From contig NZ_JAXOFX010000006.1 in assembly GCF_034427655.1 (NCBI RefSeq), forward strand, positions 62,001-126,000: a DNA stretch of 64,000 nucleotides, read 5' to 3'. This document shows positions 1 to 8,027 of the stretch, in pieces (the stretch's first letter is position 1; each line of letters opens with the position of its first letter). This DNA comes from Robertmurraya_A mangrovi (lineage in GTDB: Bacteria; Bacillota; Bacilli; Bacillales; Cytobacillaceae). The notes under the pieces were generated by a model that saw only the letters and a list, made by a program, of their open reading frames with translations, searched no databases and was not told the DNA's origin. The position numbers and the translations under genes are program-made.

Positions 1-2111
1 TATTGTGTGAGGTTGTTATTTATAGAATTTAGTAAGCTACCTACTTCGGTTGGAAGGAAAACTTCACCCTCTACCTGTTGCCCAGTTGCAAGAACAAACT
101 CTAGAACACGTTTTAGCTCAAGTGTTTCACTCATTGCTGAACCAAATAAGCCTGGTAGTCCGTTCATCGAATCATTCCAGCCTGGTTTATTTGCTTCCAT
201 CTCCACACCCATTCCATAAGGGTCCAGTGTAGAAAATTTAATGAGTGCTAGATTAAATAATTTGCTGTATAGGTTGGATGTAAAGTAATCACCATTTGGT
301 TTCTTCACCCAATTTGAATCTGTTTGGTGTCCTTCCTCCACAATGGCTTCATACTGACGAACCTTCCCATCAGTAAGAACATATTTCTCCGAACGAGGAA
401 GAACAAATACAGGGCTATGAAAATACTTGTAGTCAGTGTCCTCAAATAATAGCTGCTTCTTTTTGTCCGGGAAAACCTTCAAGTAGTTTTCAATTAAATC
501 CAGATTATAAGTCCAGTGATCCATCCAATAACCTTCACCGAACTCCGCCTCAATCTTTTGGTTACTCTTTGAAAGAACCTTCTTAAGAAATTCAGGAAGC
601 GATACTTCTAGCTGAATACCTTTATCCGTGATCGTCTGAAGTAAATCACCTGGTGTATACGTTCCCGCAAGCTTGTTTTTAACAAAATCCGCATCAGTTG
701 CCTCAGTTACCATCTCCTCAAGCCAGTTCCAATCTTGCTTCTTTGAAATTTCAAAGCTAGCTCCTTTCACGACAAGAGGATTATATCCATCGGCTTGAAT
801 CAAACTCATGAACAGCTTGATATTATAATCGCCTGTTTCAGGATGGAAGAAGACATCATTACGACGATTTTGATTTACATCACGAAAGTTCCCATTTCCT
901 TGGGAGAAGAACTCAGGAGCGAGCGAGAAAAAGTTATAGTCTCTTTCAAGGTCGCCGTGTTTTCTTGAGTATACATAATAGATAAATGGCTCATGGTCCG
1001 TTTCTAATAAAACTGGGTATCCCCCGCGTAGTACATTGTCAAGGTAGCTCTGATTGACATAAGCATCAAATAATGGTGAACGTGTTTTTGTTTTTATATC
1101 TTCCGTAATTTCAGAAACAAGACTTTGACTTTCTCGATATTTTTGTTCCATATAGCCACTTGTCATGATTTCAGCAGCCTTGTTATTCATGATGTTGATA
1201 TCCTTCACATGACCAACAAGTGTATAGAATGAAATCTTCTCATTTTGTGCTAGTTCCTTGCCTAAGCCAGAGAAACCGCATGGTACTTTATTGGAAGTTA
1301 CCGGATTCGCACCAGTTAATTCATCAATGGATTTCATTTCAAACTCGTTAGGGTAAGAAAGAGAGCTGTTATACCCAAAAATCAGTTCAGCATCTACGAT
1401 CGGTGAGATCAAATTGCCTTCTTCCGTAAAGCTTAAATAAAAATGCCCTTTCGAAACTTCTTCCACCTCTGCGGAATCATTGGTTGATGAACGTACTCTA
1501 TAATAAGGAATGCCATTTTCAAGATTGAAAACATCCATCCAGCTTTTTAGCGTGTTACCAACTGCTTTATAAGCAGCATCATCCACGCCAAAAGGAATGA
1601 TGGCTGGAAGTCCGTCGAGCACTTCAAGTTCCATTGTCTTTGCTGAAATATTTTCGATTTCAACCTTACGAACTAAAGCACCGAAGTTTTCATTCGGAAG
1701 GGTAAAATAGGTGACGAGCGTTTTCAATCCCTCTTGCTCATTCACTTCTTCAATTTTCAACTCATTTTCTTTTATAAACATATTTCTAGTGCGACCCTTA
1801 GTCGAGCCATGGGATGCAAATGGTTCGATGATAGTCGTTCCGTTTTCAGCTGTCTTTTTGATAAATGTACGGAATCCGTTCATCGATACTCTCTGGTATG
1901 CTTGGTTAGCTGGGAAAAATTCTGTAATGGCATGGTTTTTATCCTGAACGCCAAAGCTCACCATTGCCTGTCCACGATTAACATAAAATGACCAGATTGG
2001 AACCCCATATAAGCCGGCAAGCCCGGGCAAAAAGCTCGAAAACGTTTTTGCTTGGTCAAATTGTTCAATTACTAAATACTGATTCTCATCCATTCGGTAT
2101 TTTTCCATCAT
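1..2111 (-). CDS. GH94-like beta-glucan phosphorylase, probably GH161 (partial, C-terminus off the window)
   Basis: An uninterrupted reading frame runs from an ATG-ATG pair at 2111 to the left edge, giving about 703 residues with no stop, so the C-terminus lies outside the window. The N-terminus (DENQYLVIEQFDQAKTFSSF) and the later segments GEGYWMDHWTYN and PGWNDSMNGLPGLFGS look like the large cellobiose-phosphorylase-like enzymes of Bacillus and Paenibacillus. The WND segment fits the position of the GH94-type general acid. From family knowledge, relatives of about 1100 residues beside laminarinases belong to GH161 and phosphorolyse beta-1,3-glucans to glucose-1-phosphate. There is no signal peptide, so it should act in the cytoplasm on imported oligosaccharides. 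GGAG precedes the ATG by 6 nt, and the gene lies 23 nt after the GH1 gene, so the two are probably co-transcribed. Phosphorylase class is secure; the GH161 substrate is inferred. Confidence 0.75.
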   Translation of the reverse strand, partial: MMEKYRMDENQYLVIEQFDQAKTFSSFLPGLAGLYGVPIWSFYVNRGQAMVSFGVQDKNHAITEFFPANQAYQRVSMNGFRTFIKKTAENGTTIIEPFASHGSTKGRTRNMFIKENELKIEEVNEQEGLKTLVTYFTLPNENFGALVRKVEIENISAKTMELEVLDGLPAIIPFGVDDAAYKAVGNTLKSWMDVFNLENGIPYYRVRSSTNDSAEVEEVSKGHFYLSFTEEGNLISPIVDAELIFGYNSSLSYPNEFEMKSIDELTGANPVTSNKVPCGFSGLGKELAQNEKISFYTLVGHVKDINIMNNKAAEIMTSGYMEQKYRESQSLVSEITEDIKTKTRSPLFDAYVNQSYLDNVLRGGYPVLLETDHEPFIYYVYSRKHGDLERDYNFFSLAPEFFSQGNGNFRDVNQNRRNDVFFHPETGDYNIKLFMSLIQADGYNPLVVKGASFEISKKQDWNWLEEMVTEATDADFVKNKLAGTYTPGDLLQTITDKGIQLEVSLPEFLKKVLSKSNQKIEAEFGEGYWMDHWTYNLDLIENYLKVFPDKKKQLLFEDTDYKYFHSPVFVLPRSEKYVLTDGKVRQYEAIVEEGHQTDSNWVKKPNGDYFTSNLYSKLFNLALIKFSTLDPYGMGVEMEANKPGWNDSMNGLPGLFGSAMSETLELKRVLEFVLATGQQVEGEVFLPTEVGSLLNSINNNLTQ

Positions 2112-2134
2112 ACTCAACTCCAGTGCTCCTGAAT

Positions 2135-3469
2135 TTAAATTGATCGGTTTTTAATAATTTCTGCATAACGATAGCCGCTGTCTTTTAAAATTCTTTCCTG
2201 TGTTTCAAAGTCAACATAGGTAATACCAAATCGTTTATCATAACCAAATGCCCATTCAAAATTATCAAGAAGAGACCATAGATAATACCCGGCGATGTTC
2301 ATCCCCTCTTCATTCAGCTCGGCCACCGCTTTAATATGTTGTTCAACATACTCTTGGCGCTCACGATCACGAACTCTGTTGTCCTCTGACACTTGATCAT
2401 CAAACGCCGCACCATTTTCCGTAATATAGATTGGTAATTTCGTATATTCTTCACGAAGACGGTGTATAAGGTCTTTGAATTCTACAGGCGAGATATCCCA
2501 GCCCATTCCAGTCTTAGGGTAGTCTGAGTACGCTGACTTGTATAGAAAATCGGAGGCTGCATTAAATTCCACCAAGCCACGACTGTAAAAGTTGATTCCA
2601 AAGAAATCACACTCGATTGATATTTTCTCCAAATCACCTTCATGAATAAAATCATAGGAGTGAACATATTTGGAGAACAAATTGATCATATCTACCGGAT
2701 AAGATCCTTTTAACACAGGATCAAGAAACCATCTGTTTGAATAGCCGTCTGCATTATTTGCAGCCACTTGATCATTCACCGAATGACTAGCAGGATACAT
2801 AGGTGACAGATTCAAGGTAATGCCTATCGGTGTGGTCGATGCAAATTTCTCTTTTAAAAGGGACACTGCCTCCCCATGGGAAAGTAAAATATGATGCACA
2901 GCCTTTAATGCTTCTTCCATATTCGTATGTCCCGGAGCGTGAATTCCCTGATGGTAGCCAAGGAAACCAGCACACCAAGGCTCATTGTGGGTAATCCAAT
3001 AATCTACTTGGCTATCAAGCTCTTCATAGCATTTTTCTGCATATTCCATAAACCAGTTCACGGATTCCCTGTTCGTCCAACCGCCTTGTTCATGTGCCCA
3101 CATCGGCAAATCCCAATGATAAAGTGTAACAGCAGGCTTGATGCCATTTTCAAGCAAACGCTTAACTAAATTTTTATAAAAGTCCATTCCGGCTTGATTA
3201 TATTTTCCCTGCTCAGGAAAGATTCTCGGCCAGGCGATGGAGAAGCGATAGGAATCTACACCAAGGGTCTTAAGCACCTCAATGTCATTTTCATATAAAT
3301 GATAATGGTTACACGCAATATCCCCTGTATCCATGTTAAATACTTTTCCAGGTGTTCTTGAAAAGGTATCCCAAATAAAAAGGCTTCTTCCATCCTCCTG
3401 ATAAGCCCCTTCAATTTGGTAGGAAGAAGTAGCCGTTCCAAAAATAAAATCCTTAGAAAATTTATTCAT
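2135..3469 (-). CDS. GH1 beta-glucosidase
   Basis: This is a 444-residue family 1 glycoside hydrolase of usual length. THNEPW places the acid/base Glu at residue 163, and the nucleophile is Glu351 in ITENG. The GH1 sugar-binding elements near the N-terminus (SYQIEGA, residues 16-22) and LYHWDLP (residues 116-122) are present. It has no signal peptide and is therefore cytoplasmic. It should release glucose from short beta-glucosides, here most likely laminari-oligosaccharides cut by the upstream GH16 enzyme. AAAGGAG precedes the ATG at good spacing. It follows the GH16 gene by 19 nt and precedes the phosphorylase by 23 nt, so the three form one catabolic operon. A 6-phospho-beta-glucosidase is less likely because the cluster encodes an ABC importer rather than a PTS. 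Confidence 0.9.
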   Translation of the reverse strand: MNKFSKDFIFGTATSSYQIEGAYQEDGRSLFIWDTFSRTPGKVFNMDTGDIACNHYHLYENDIEVLKTLGVDSYRFSIAWPRIFPEQGKYNQAGMDFYKNLVKRLLENGIKPAVTLYHWDLPMWAHEQGGWTNRESVNWFMEYAEKCYEELDSQVDYWITHNEPWCAGFLGYHQGIHAPGHTNMEEALKAVHHILLSHGEAVSLLKEKFASTTPIGITLNLSPMYPASHSVNDQVAANNADGYSNRWFLDPVLKGSYPVDMINLFSKYVHSYDFIHEGDLEKISIECDFFGINFYSRGLVEFNAASDFLYKSAYSDYPKTGMGWDISPVEFKDLIHRLREEYTKLPIYITENGAAFDDQVSEDNRVRDRERQEYVEQHIKAVAELNEEGMNIAGYYLWSLLDNFEWAFGYDKRFGITYVDFETQERILKDSGYRYAEIIKNRSI

Positions 3470-3488
3470 TTGAATTTCTCCTTTACAT

Positions 3489-4298
3489 TTATTCGTCTTG
3501 TTTCTCGTAAACTTTTATATAGTCAATGATCATTTGTTGTGGGAAAGTAGTCGTCTCGTCAGGGTATCCCGGCCATTTTCCACCAACAGCAAGGTTAAGC
3601 TGTAAATAAAACTCCCGGTCAAACGGTGCATCACCAGAGATATTCTCTCCCTCTAGGTCAGGCTTGGTGAACCATTCGTTCTGCCGTGCATACAGAACTC
3701 CATCTACATACCACCTGAATTCCCCTGGTTCCCAGTCTAGGGTAAACACATGGAAATCATCAGAAAACTTCGCATTTCCTGGCAGCGTGTAATTTTCCCC
3801 TGTATAAGTGTGAGGCAGCCCATAGTGAAGGGTTCCATAAACCGTACCCGGCTGATGTCCAATCTGTTCCATGATGTCTATTTCCCCACAAGCTGGCCAA
3901 CCGGAATACCGTTCCATATCTTCAGGCATCATCCAAATCGCTGGCCAGATACCCTGACCCTCAGGCATCTTGGCACGTATAGAAAAGCGTCCGTACTTCC
4001 ATGCTGCTTTTCCCTTTGTTGTCAATTTAGCGGAAGTATAATTCATCTTCTCATAGGCTTCCTGTCTTGCCTCAAGAACCAACTTTCCGTTCTCTATTCT
4101 TGCGTTTTCTTTGCGAGCAGTATAATACTGTGACTCTTCATTCCCGAAGCCCCAGCCTCCCTCAACGAAATTCCACTTGCTAGAATCTATTTCCGAAAGT
4201 TCAAAGGAATCTTCCCATATTAAGTTCCATTGCTTTGAATCATCTAATTTTGAAAGCGTCATCATTTCTTTGTTTAAGTTATCTTGATTTAGTTTCAA
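3489..4298 (-). CDS. GH16 endo-beta-1,3-glucanase (laminarinase), cytosolic
   Basis: About 269 residues form a single GH16 domain with the catalytic signature GEIDIMEQIG (nucleophile and acid/base Glu at about residues 139 and 144), in the laminarinase form with the extra Met. W/Y-rich cleft segments such as GQGIWPAIWMMPE agree. An ATG exists further upstream at 4316, but the sequence AAGGAGAGG lies inside its first codons and is well placed for a TTG at 4298, so I take TTG as the start. No signal peptide or membrane anchor is visible with either start, which is unusual because most GH16 laminarinases are secreted. It is the first gene of the GH16-GH1-phosphorylase operon and should cut imported beta-1,3-glucan chains. 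Confidence 0.88.
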   Translation of the reverse strand: MKLNQDNLNKEMMTLSKLDDSKQWNLIWEDSFELSEIDSSKWNFVEGGWGFGNEESQYYTARKENARIENGKLVLEARQEAYEKMNYTSAKLTTKGKAAWKYGRFSIRAKMPEGQGIWPAIWMMPEDMERYSGWPACGEIDIMEQIGHQPGTVYGTLHYGLPHTYTGENYTLPGNAKFSDDFHVFTLDWEPGEFRWYVDGVLYARQNEWFTKPDLEGENISGDAPFDREFYLQLNLAVGGKWPGYPDETTTFPQQMIIDYIKVYEKQDE

Positions 4299-4388
4299 AT
4301 CAACCTCTCCTTCCATGGAGCAAATATTTACCCTATTACCTAACTCTTATTTTACCTGTGTTAGCCGAACATCTTCAGACAGATAATT

Positions 4389-4404
4389 TTGTATAGGGTT
4401 TCAA
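4389..4404 (-). promoter_or_regulatory. Putative cre (CcpA site) upstream of the GH16 gene
   Basis: On the minus strand the 16-mer TTGAAACCCTATACAA matches the Bacillus cre consensus WTGNAANCGNWNNCAW except for a C in place of the central G. It lies about 90 bp upstream of the laminarinase start and downstream of the yesN terminator, where catabolite repression of a sugar operon would be expected. The call rests on the motif alone. Confidence 0.4.
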
Positions 4405-4451
4405 TATTTTAGGCATAGAAATTCTATATAAAATACTGAAATGCGCTTAAC

Positions 4452-4484
4452 AAAAAATGGATGAGCATTTCAGCCCATCCATTA
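4452..4484 (-). terminator. Intrinsic terminator after the YesN-like gene
   Basis: On the minus strand AATGGATG and CATCCATT pair around a 12-nt loop and are followed directly by TTTTTTG. The stem includes the stop codon of the response regulator gene. It separates the regulator from the downstream hydrolase operon, which therefore needs its own promoter. Confidence 0.75.
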
Positions 4485-5993
4485 CTTTGTTTCCCTATAT
4501 TCTTTTGGAGAGATTCCTTCTATTTCTCTAAAAACTCTTGCAAACTGCTTCGGATTCTTATAGCCTACCATTTCACTTATTTCAAAAACTTTAAAGTCCG
4601 TTTCCTTTAATAACCGCCTTGCCTCTTCTATCCTGACCATTTTCAGGTAATCAACAAAGTTCTGACCTGTAAACTCCTTGAACATATGGCTAAAATAGGA
4701 ATAATTGAGCGAGATATAATTCGATACGACAGCAAGGTTTAAATCTTTATGATAGTTTTCTCTGATATATTCAATCGCTTTGTCCATATACTTTTGTTCG
4801 GAATACACCGATTTCATTTGTTTATGGTATTCATGTATTCTCATCAAAAAGTCTTCAAGTGCGTGGAAATAGTCATTAAAATTATCAAAATTGTAAATCT
4901 CACTCATTTTATTTAAGAGCTTAAATGTCTCGAGTGACTCCTCACCTAACCTAGCAAAGAAGCTCTTAAAGATCGTTTCATTGATTTCTTTATTTACATT
5001 TTCAAGGTAGCTTATGTCGTTCTTAGAGATGACTTCAAAATCCATGATTTGCAATAAATAAGATTTAATCTCCTTTTCCCGGTCTGTCCCAAGCATATTG
5101 GAAATCTTATTGATTAGATCGACTGGTAAGGATGAAATCTCTTGTTTTCCCTTCACCTTCTCATAAAAAATTACTTGGCTACGAGGGTAAAGAAAGTGAT
5201 ATTTCAAAGCTGATTCTGCCTGATTGTATACGTCTTTTAACTCTGTAAGATCGTCAGCCTTCTCGCTGACACCGACTGAAAATACAAAATTCCTGTCCCT
5301 TGCTAATTGTTCTTTCAGGTGAGGAAGAATTTGGACATTAGCAGTGATTAAAACCGTTCTACCATCCTTATCAAGGAAGGACAGGTAATTCCCATTGAGC
5401 TCTGAGGGTAGTAACTCATGAATTCTCTGAAGCAAATCTACTCCTTGCAATTCCTCACTCGAATCAACAATCATCACATAATAACCATCCGGATACGATC
5501 CGATTTGCATTTTTTTAAAAAGAGAATGGATATCTTCTTTGTTGAGATTGGGATTTAGTAAAATGTAATTCAACTGACTAGCACGATACTCATCCATATG
5601 CTGATAAGTCATTTTATGATTAGATTCTAACTCTTCAATAATCGTATTCAATGTTTTGAACAGTTCTTTCCTATTTACGGGCTTTAATAAATAATCCTTC
5701 ACCCTATGTTTAATCGCTTCTTTTGCATAAGAAAAATCGTCGTATCCGCTAAGAATGATTAGTGCCGGTTTCTGATCCCTCTCTTGGAGCTCTTTAATTA
5801 ACTGTATGCCATCTAGTCGCGGCATTTTTATATCGGTAATCAGGATATCAGGTTGTTCTTGTTCCGTACATTCAAGAGCATCTAATCCATCTGCAGCAAT
5901 AAAAGTTTCAAATGTTGGGTATTCTCTTTGAATCATCGCCTGGATTCCTTGACGGATATTTTTCTCATCATCAACAATGAGGATTTTATACAC
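4482..5993 (-). CDS. YesN-type response regulator (REC + AraC HTH)
   Basis: A 503-residue cytoplasmic transcription regulator. The N-terminal receiver domain has the acidic pair Asp9-Asp10, phospho-acceptor Asp54 in LITDIKMP and the conserved Lys in YLLKPVN. A long helical middle region follows, and the last 100 residues are an AraC-type double helix-turn-helix (IEYIRENYHKDLNL, then the second helix near GYKNPKQFARVFRE). This architecture is the YesN family, which in Bacillus and Paenibacillus pairs with YesM kinases and controls adjacent carbohydrate ABC transporters. It overlaps the kinase gene by 8 bp, which supports translational coupling. The target is probably the lpl-type importer and/or the GH16 operon on either side; the inducer is presumably a laminari-oligosaccharide, but this is inferred from the neighbours. 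Confidence 0.88.
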   Translation of the reverse strand: MYKILIVDDEKNIRQGIQAMIQREYPTFETFIAADGLDALECTEQEQPDILITDIKMPRLDGIQLIKELQERDQKPALIILSGYDDFSYAKEAIKHRVKDYLLKPVNRKELFKTLNTIIEELESNHKMTYQHMDEYRASQLNYILLNPNLNKEDIHSLFKKMQIGSYPDGYYVMIVDSSEELQGVDLLQRIHELLPSELNGNYLSFLDKDGRTVLITANVQILPHLKEQLARDRNFVFSVGVSEKADDLTELKDVYNQAESALKYHFLYPRSQVIFYEKVKGKQEISSLPVDLINKISNMLGTDREKEIKSYLLQIMDFEVISKNDISYLENVNKEINETIFKSFFARLGEESLETFKLLNKMSEIYNFDNFNDYFHALEDFLMRIHEYHKQMKSVYSEQKYMDKAIEYIRENYHKDLNLAVVSNYISLNYSYFSHMFKEFTGQNFVDYLKMVRIEEARRLLKETDFKVFEISEMVGYKNPKQFARVFREIEGISPKEYRETK

Positions 5994-7863
5994 GATGGCT
6001 CCCCCCTTTCATCAACTTACTAGGCACCTTAATAGTCACCGTTGTAAATTCTCCTTCTTTACTTGTGACAGATACTCCATATTCATTTCCATAGTATAGT
6101 TTTATTCTCTCATTTACATTTCTAACGCCTATTCCATTTCCGTCCTTAAAGGAGTATTGCGCATTTTCCTGTTCGCATTGAATTCGAGTATTTAACTGGT
6201 CGCATTGTTCTGGATTCATCCCTATACCATTGTCGGTGATTTCAATAACCGCTATCCCATCCGAATAATCTACTTTGATGGTAATCGTACCATGACTGCT
6301 CAGATTTTTAGGGATAATCCCGTGTTTAACCGCATTTTCCACAATAGGTTGAAGGGACATTTTCAAAACTTCCTGCTCTAGTAATTCACGCGGAACGTCA
6401 ATTTCCAAATTAAGCAACCCATCCAAACGTAAATTCATAATATCGATATAATTTTTTATATAATGAAGTTCTTCATCTAGTACAACAAAATCATTTTTCC
6501 ACCTGAGATTATAGCGCATCATCTCACCTAGGGAAGTGATAGCGTCAGAGATATCGTATTTCCCCTCAATTTCTGCCATCATCTTGATATTTTCAAGGGT
6601 GTTGTACAAAAAGTGCGAGTCTATTTGTGTTTTCAATGCCTTTAGCTCTGTTTCTTTTGCAGCCGCTTGTTTGTTTACAGCATCCGCAATCAAGCTATTT
6701 ATTTTTCCAATCATACTTTTAAAATGAAAACCGAGTTCTGCAATTTCATCATGACCGCTAATGTCTACATCAACGTTGAAATCCCCTTTTTCTACTCGTT
6801 TCATTGAATCCTTTAGATGATACATTTTTTTAAGAAGCAAGGAAACCAGCACATAGGTGAACAAAGAAAGAATGGTTACGAGAATAATAATTCCGCTTAA
6901 AAAGACATTCCTAGTCTTGGCTGTTTCAGCATTCAAACCCTCAAGGGAAATCACATTTAGGAGTGTCGCCTCTAAATCATCTAAATAAGCAGTAATAACA
7001 AGGTACGGGGTGCCATTGCTATTGAATTGAAAGCTTACCTTATGTTCTTTTTGAGATTTTACAAATTCACTCTTAAGCCATTCAGGGTTAATATTCTTAT
7101 CTTCAAAGAAAGTGTGTTGATAATTTCTGATCATGTTCATATCCTTATCTAGGACAACATAAACAGAATCATGGTTATTCATCGTGCCAAACATCTTTGG
7201 AAAAAAGTTTTTCAGAAACATATTGATTTCAATAATCCCCAAATGTTCATTCTTTGGATAATCGAGCTCTCTTAGCAAAGAGATCTTAGACGTATTTTGT
7301 GAAGGAAGTCTTTCAAGAACATCTTCTGTTTGTTGGTCGAACCACCACAATTCCATTCCGTTCCGGCGGATGACCTCTCCTCTCCAAGGCTTGTTCATGA
7401 TCCTCTTCTCTTGAAAAAGGATTGGCCACATTTCGGTGACATAGGGATTAGTCGTATAAAGACGGATGTTTTCAATTGCTGGATTATTCGCCTGGAGTCT
7501 CGTTACATTAGATAGCTCATTCATTTTAAAATCAATCAACTCATTAATATTGGCTTCATTCCTCGTTTTAACGAAATCAATGAATTCCATATCAGAAATG
7601 ACCATTTGTGCGGTTCGCCTCATCGTTTCAATGTTGTTTTTGATATGAATTTTTTCAATTTCAAGAGCACTTTCATTTTGTATTCTGATTTCGTTTATCG
7701 CTCGGTTGTAAACATCTTTTGAATAAATTGTAGTGAAGATAATAATTGGGATAATGATAATGGTAATATATAAAGCAATTAGCTTTTGCTGTAGAGACAG
7801 GTTATTTAATTGATTAGCTATCACTTTAAATAATCGCAAAATATTCATACTACTCACATCCAT
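5986..7863 (-). CDS. YesM-type sensor histidine kinase
   Basis: A 625-residue membrane kinase. Transmembrane segments at about residues 27-47 and 318-343 enclose a 270-residue extracytoplasmic sensor domain (dCache-like by arrangement). HAMP follows at about 345-395, and then a His_kinase-type dimerization segment with His417 in QIDSHFLYNTLENI. The ATPase domain shows NAVKHGI (N box) and ITDNGIGM (G1 box). This is the LytS/YesM class, not the HisKA class. It is the partner of the YesN-like regulator that overlaps its 3' end. The ATG at 7863 has no strong ribosome site, and an ATG five codons later (preceded by GGATGTGAG) is an alternative start. Confidence 0.87.
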   Translation of the reverse strand: MDVSSMNILRLFKVIANQLNNLSLQQKLIALYITIIIIPIIIFTTIYSKDVYNRAINEIRIQNESALEIEKIHIKNNIETMRRTAQMVISDMEFIDFVKTRNEANINELIDFKMNELSNVTRLQANNPAIENIRLYTTNPYVTEMWPILFQEKRIMNKPWRGEVIRRNGMELWWFDQQTEDVLERLPSQNTSKISLLRELDYPKNEHLGIIEINMFLKNFFPKMFGTMNNHDSVYVVLDKDMNMIRNYQHTFFEDKNINPEWLKSEFVKSQKEHKVSFQFNSNGTPYLVITAYLDDLEATLLNVISLEGLNAETAKTRNVFLSGIIILVTILSLFTYVLVSLLLKKMYHLKDSMKRVEKGDFNVDVDISGHDEIAELGFHFKSMIGKINSLIADAVNKQAAAKETELKALKTQIDSHFLYNTLENIKMMAEIEGKYDISDAITSLGEMMRYNLRWKNDFVVLDEELHYIKNYIDIMNLRLDGLLNLEIDVPRELLEQEVLKMSLQPIVENAVKHGIIPKNLSSHGTITIKVDYSDGIAVIEITDNGIGMNPEQCDQLNTRIQCEQENAQYSFKDGNGIGVRNVNERIKLYYGNEYGVSVTSKEGEFTTVTIKVPSKLMKGGSHRV

Positions 7864-7982
7864 CTATTTTTAACCTATCCATAGTATAACTAGTTTTATC
7901 ATTAAAAGTATCTGAGGGGCCTTTTTTCAAAAAACTTTATTGCTTTTTACCTAATAGATTATCCTATAAACATAAATAGACC

Positions 7983-8022
7983 GTCCCATTTAGAAAATTT
8001 CTAAATGAGACAGTCTTTTAAT
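7983..8022 (-). terminator. Hairpin after the solute-binding lipoprotein gene
   Basis: On the minus strand GACTGTCTCATTTAG pairs over 15 positions with CTAAATGGGACGGTC. Two pairs are G-U wobbles that would be mismatches in RNA from the other strand, so the minus-strand transcript is the likely one. The following sequence TATTTATG is only moderately U-rich, so it may be a partial terminator or a 3'-stabilising stem between the transporter and yesM. Confidence 0.5.
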
Positions 8023-8027
8023 CAACA

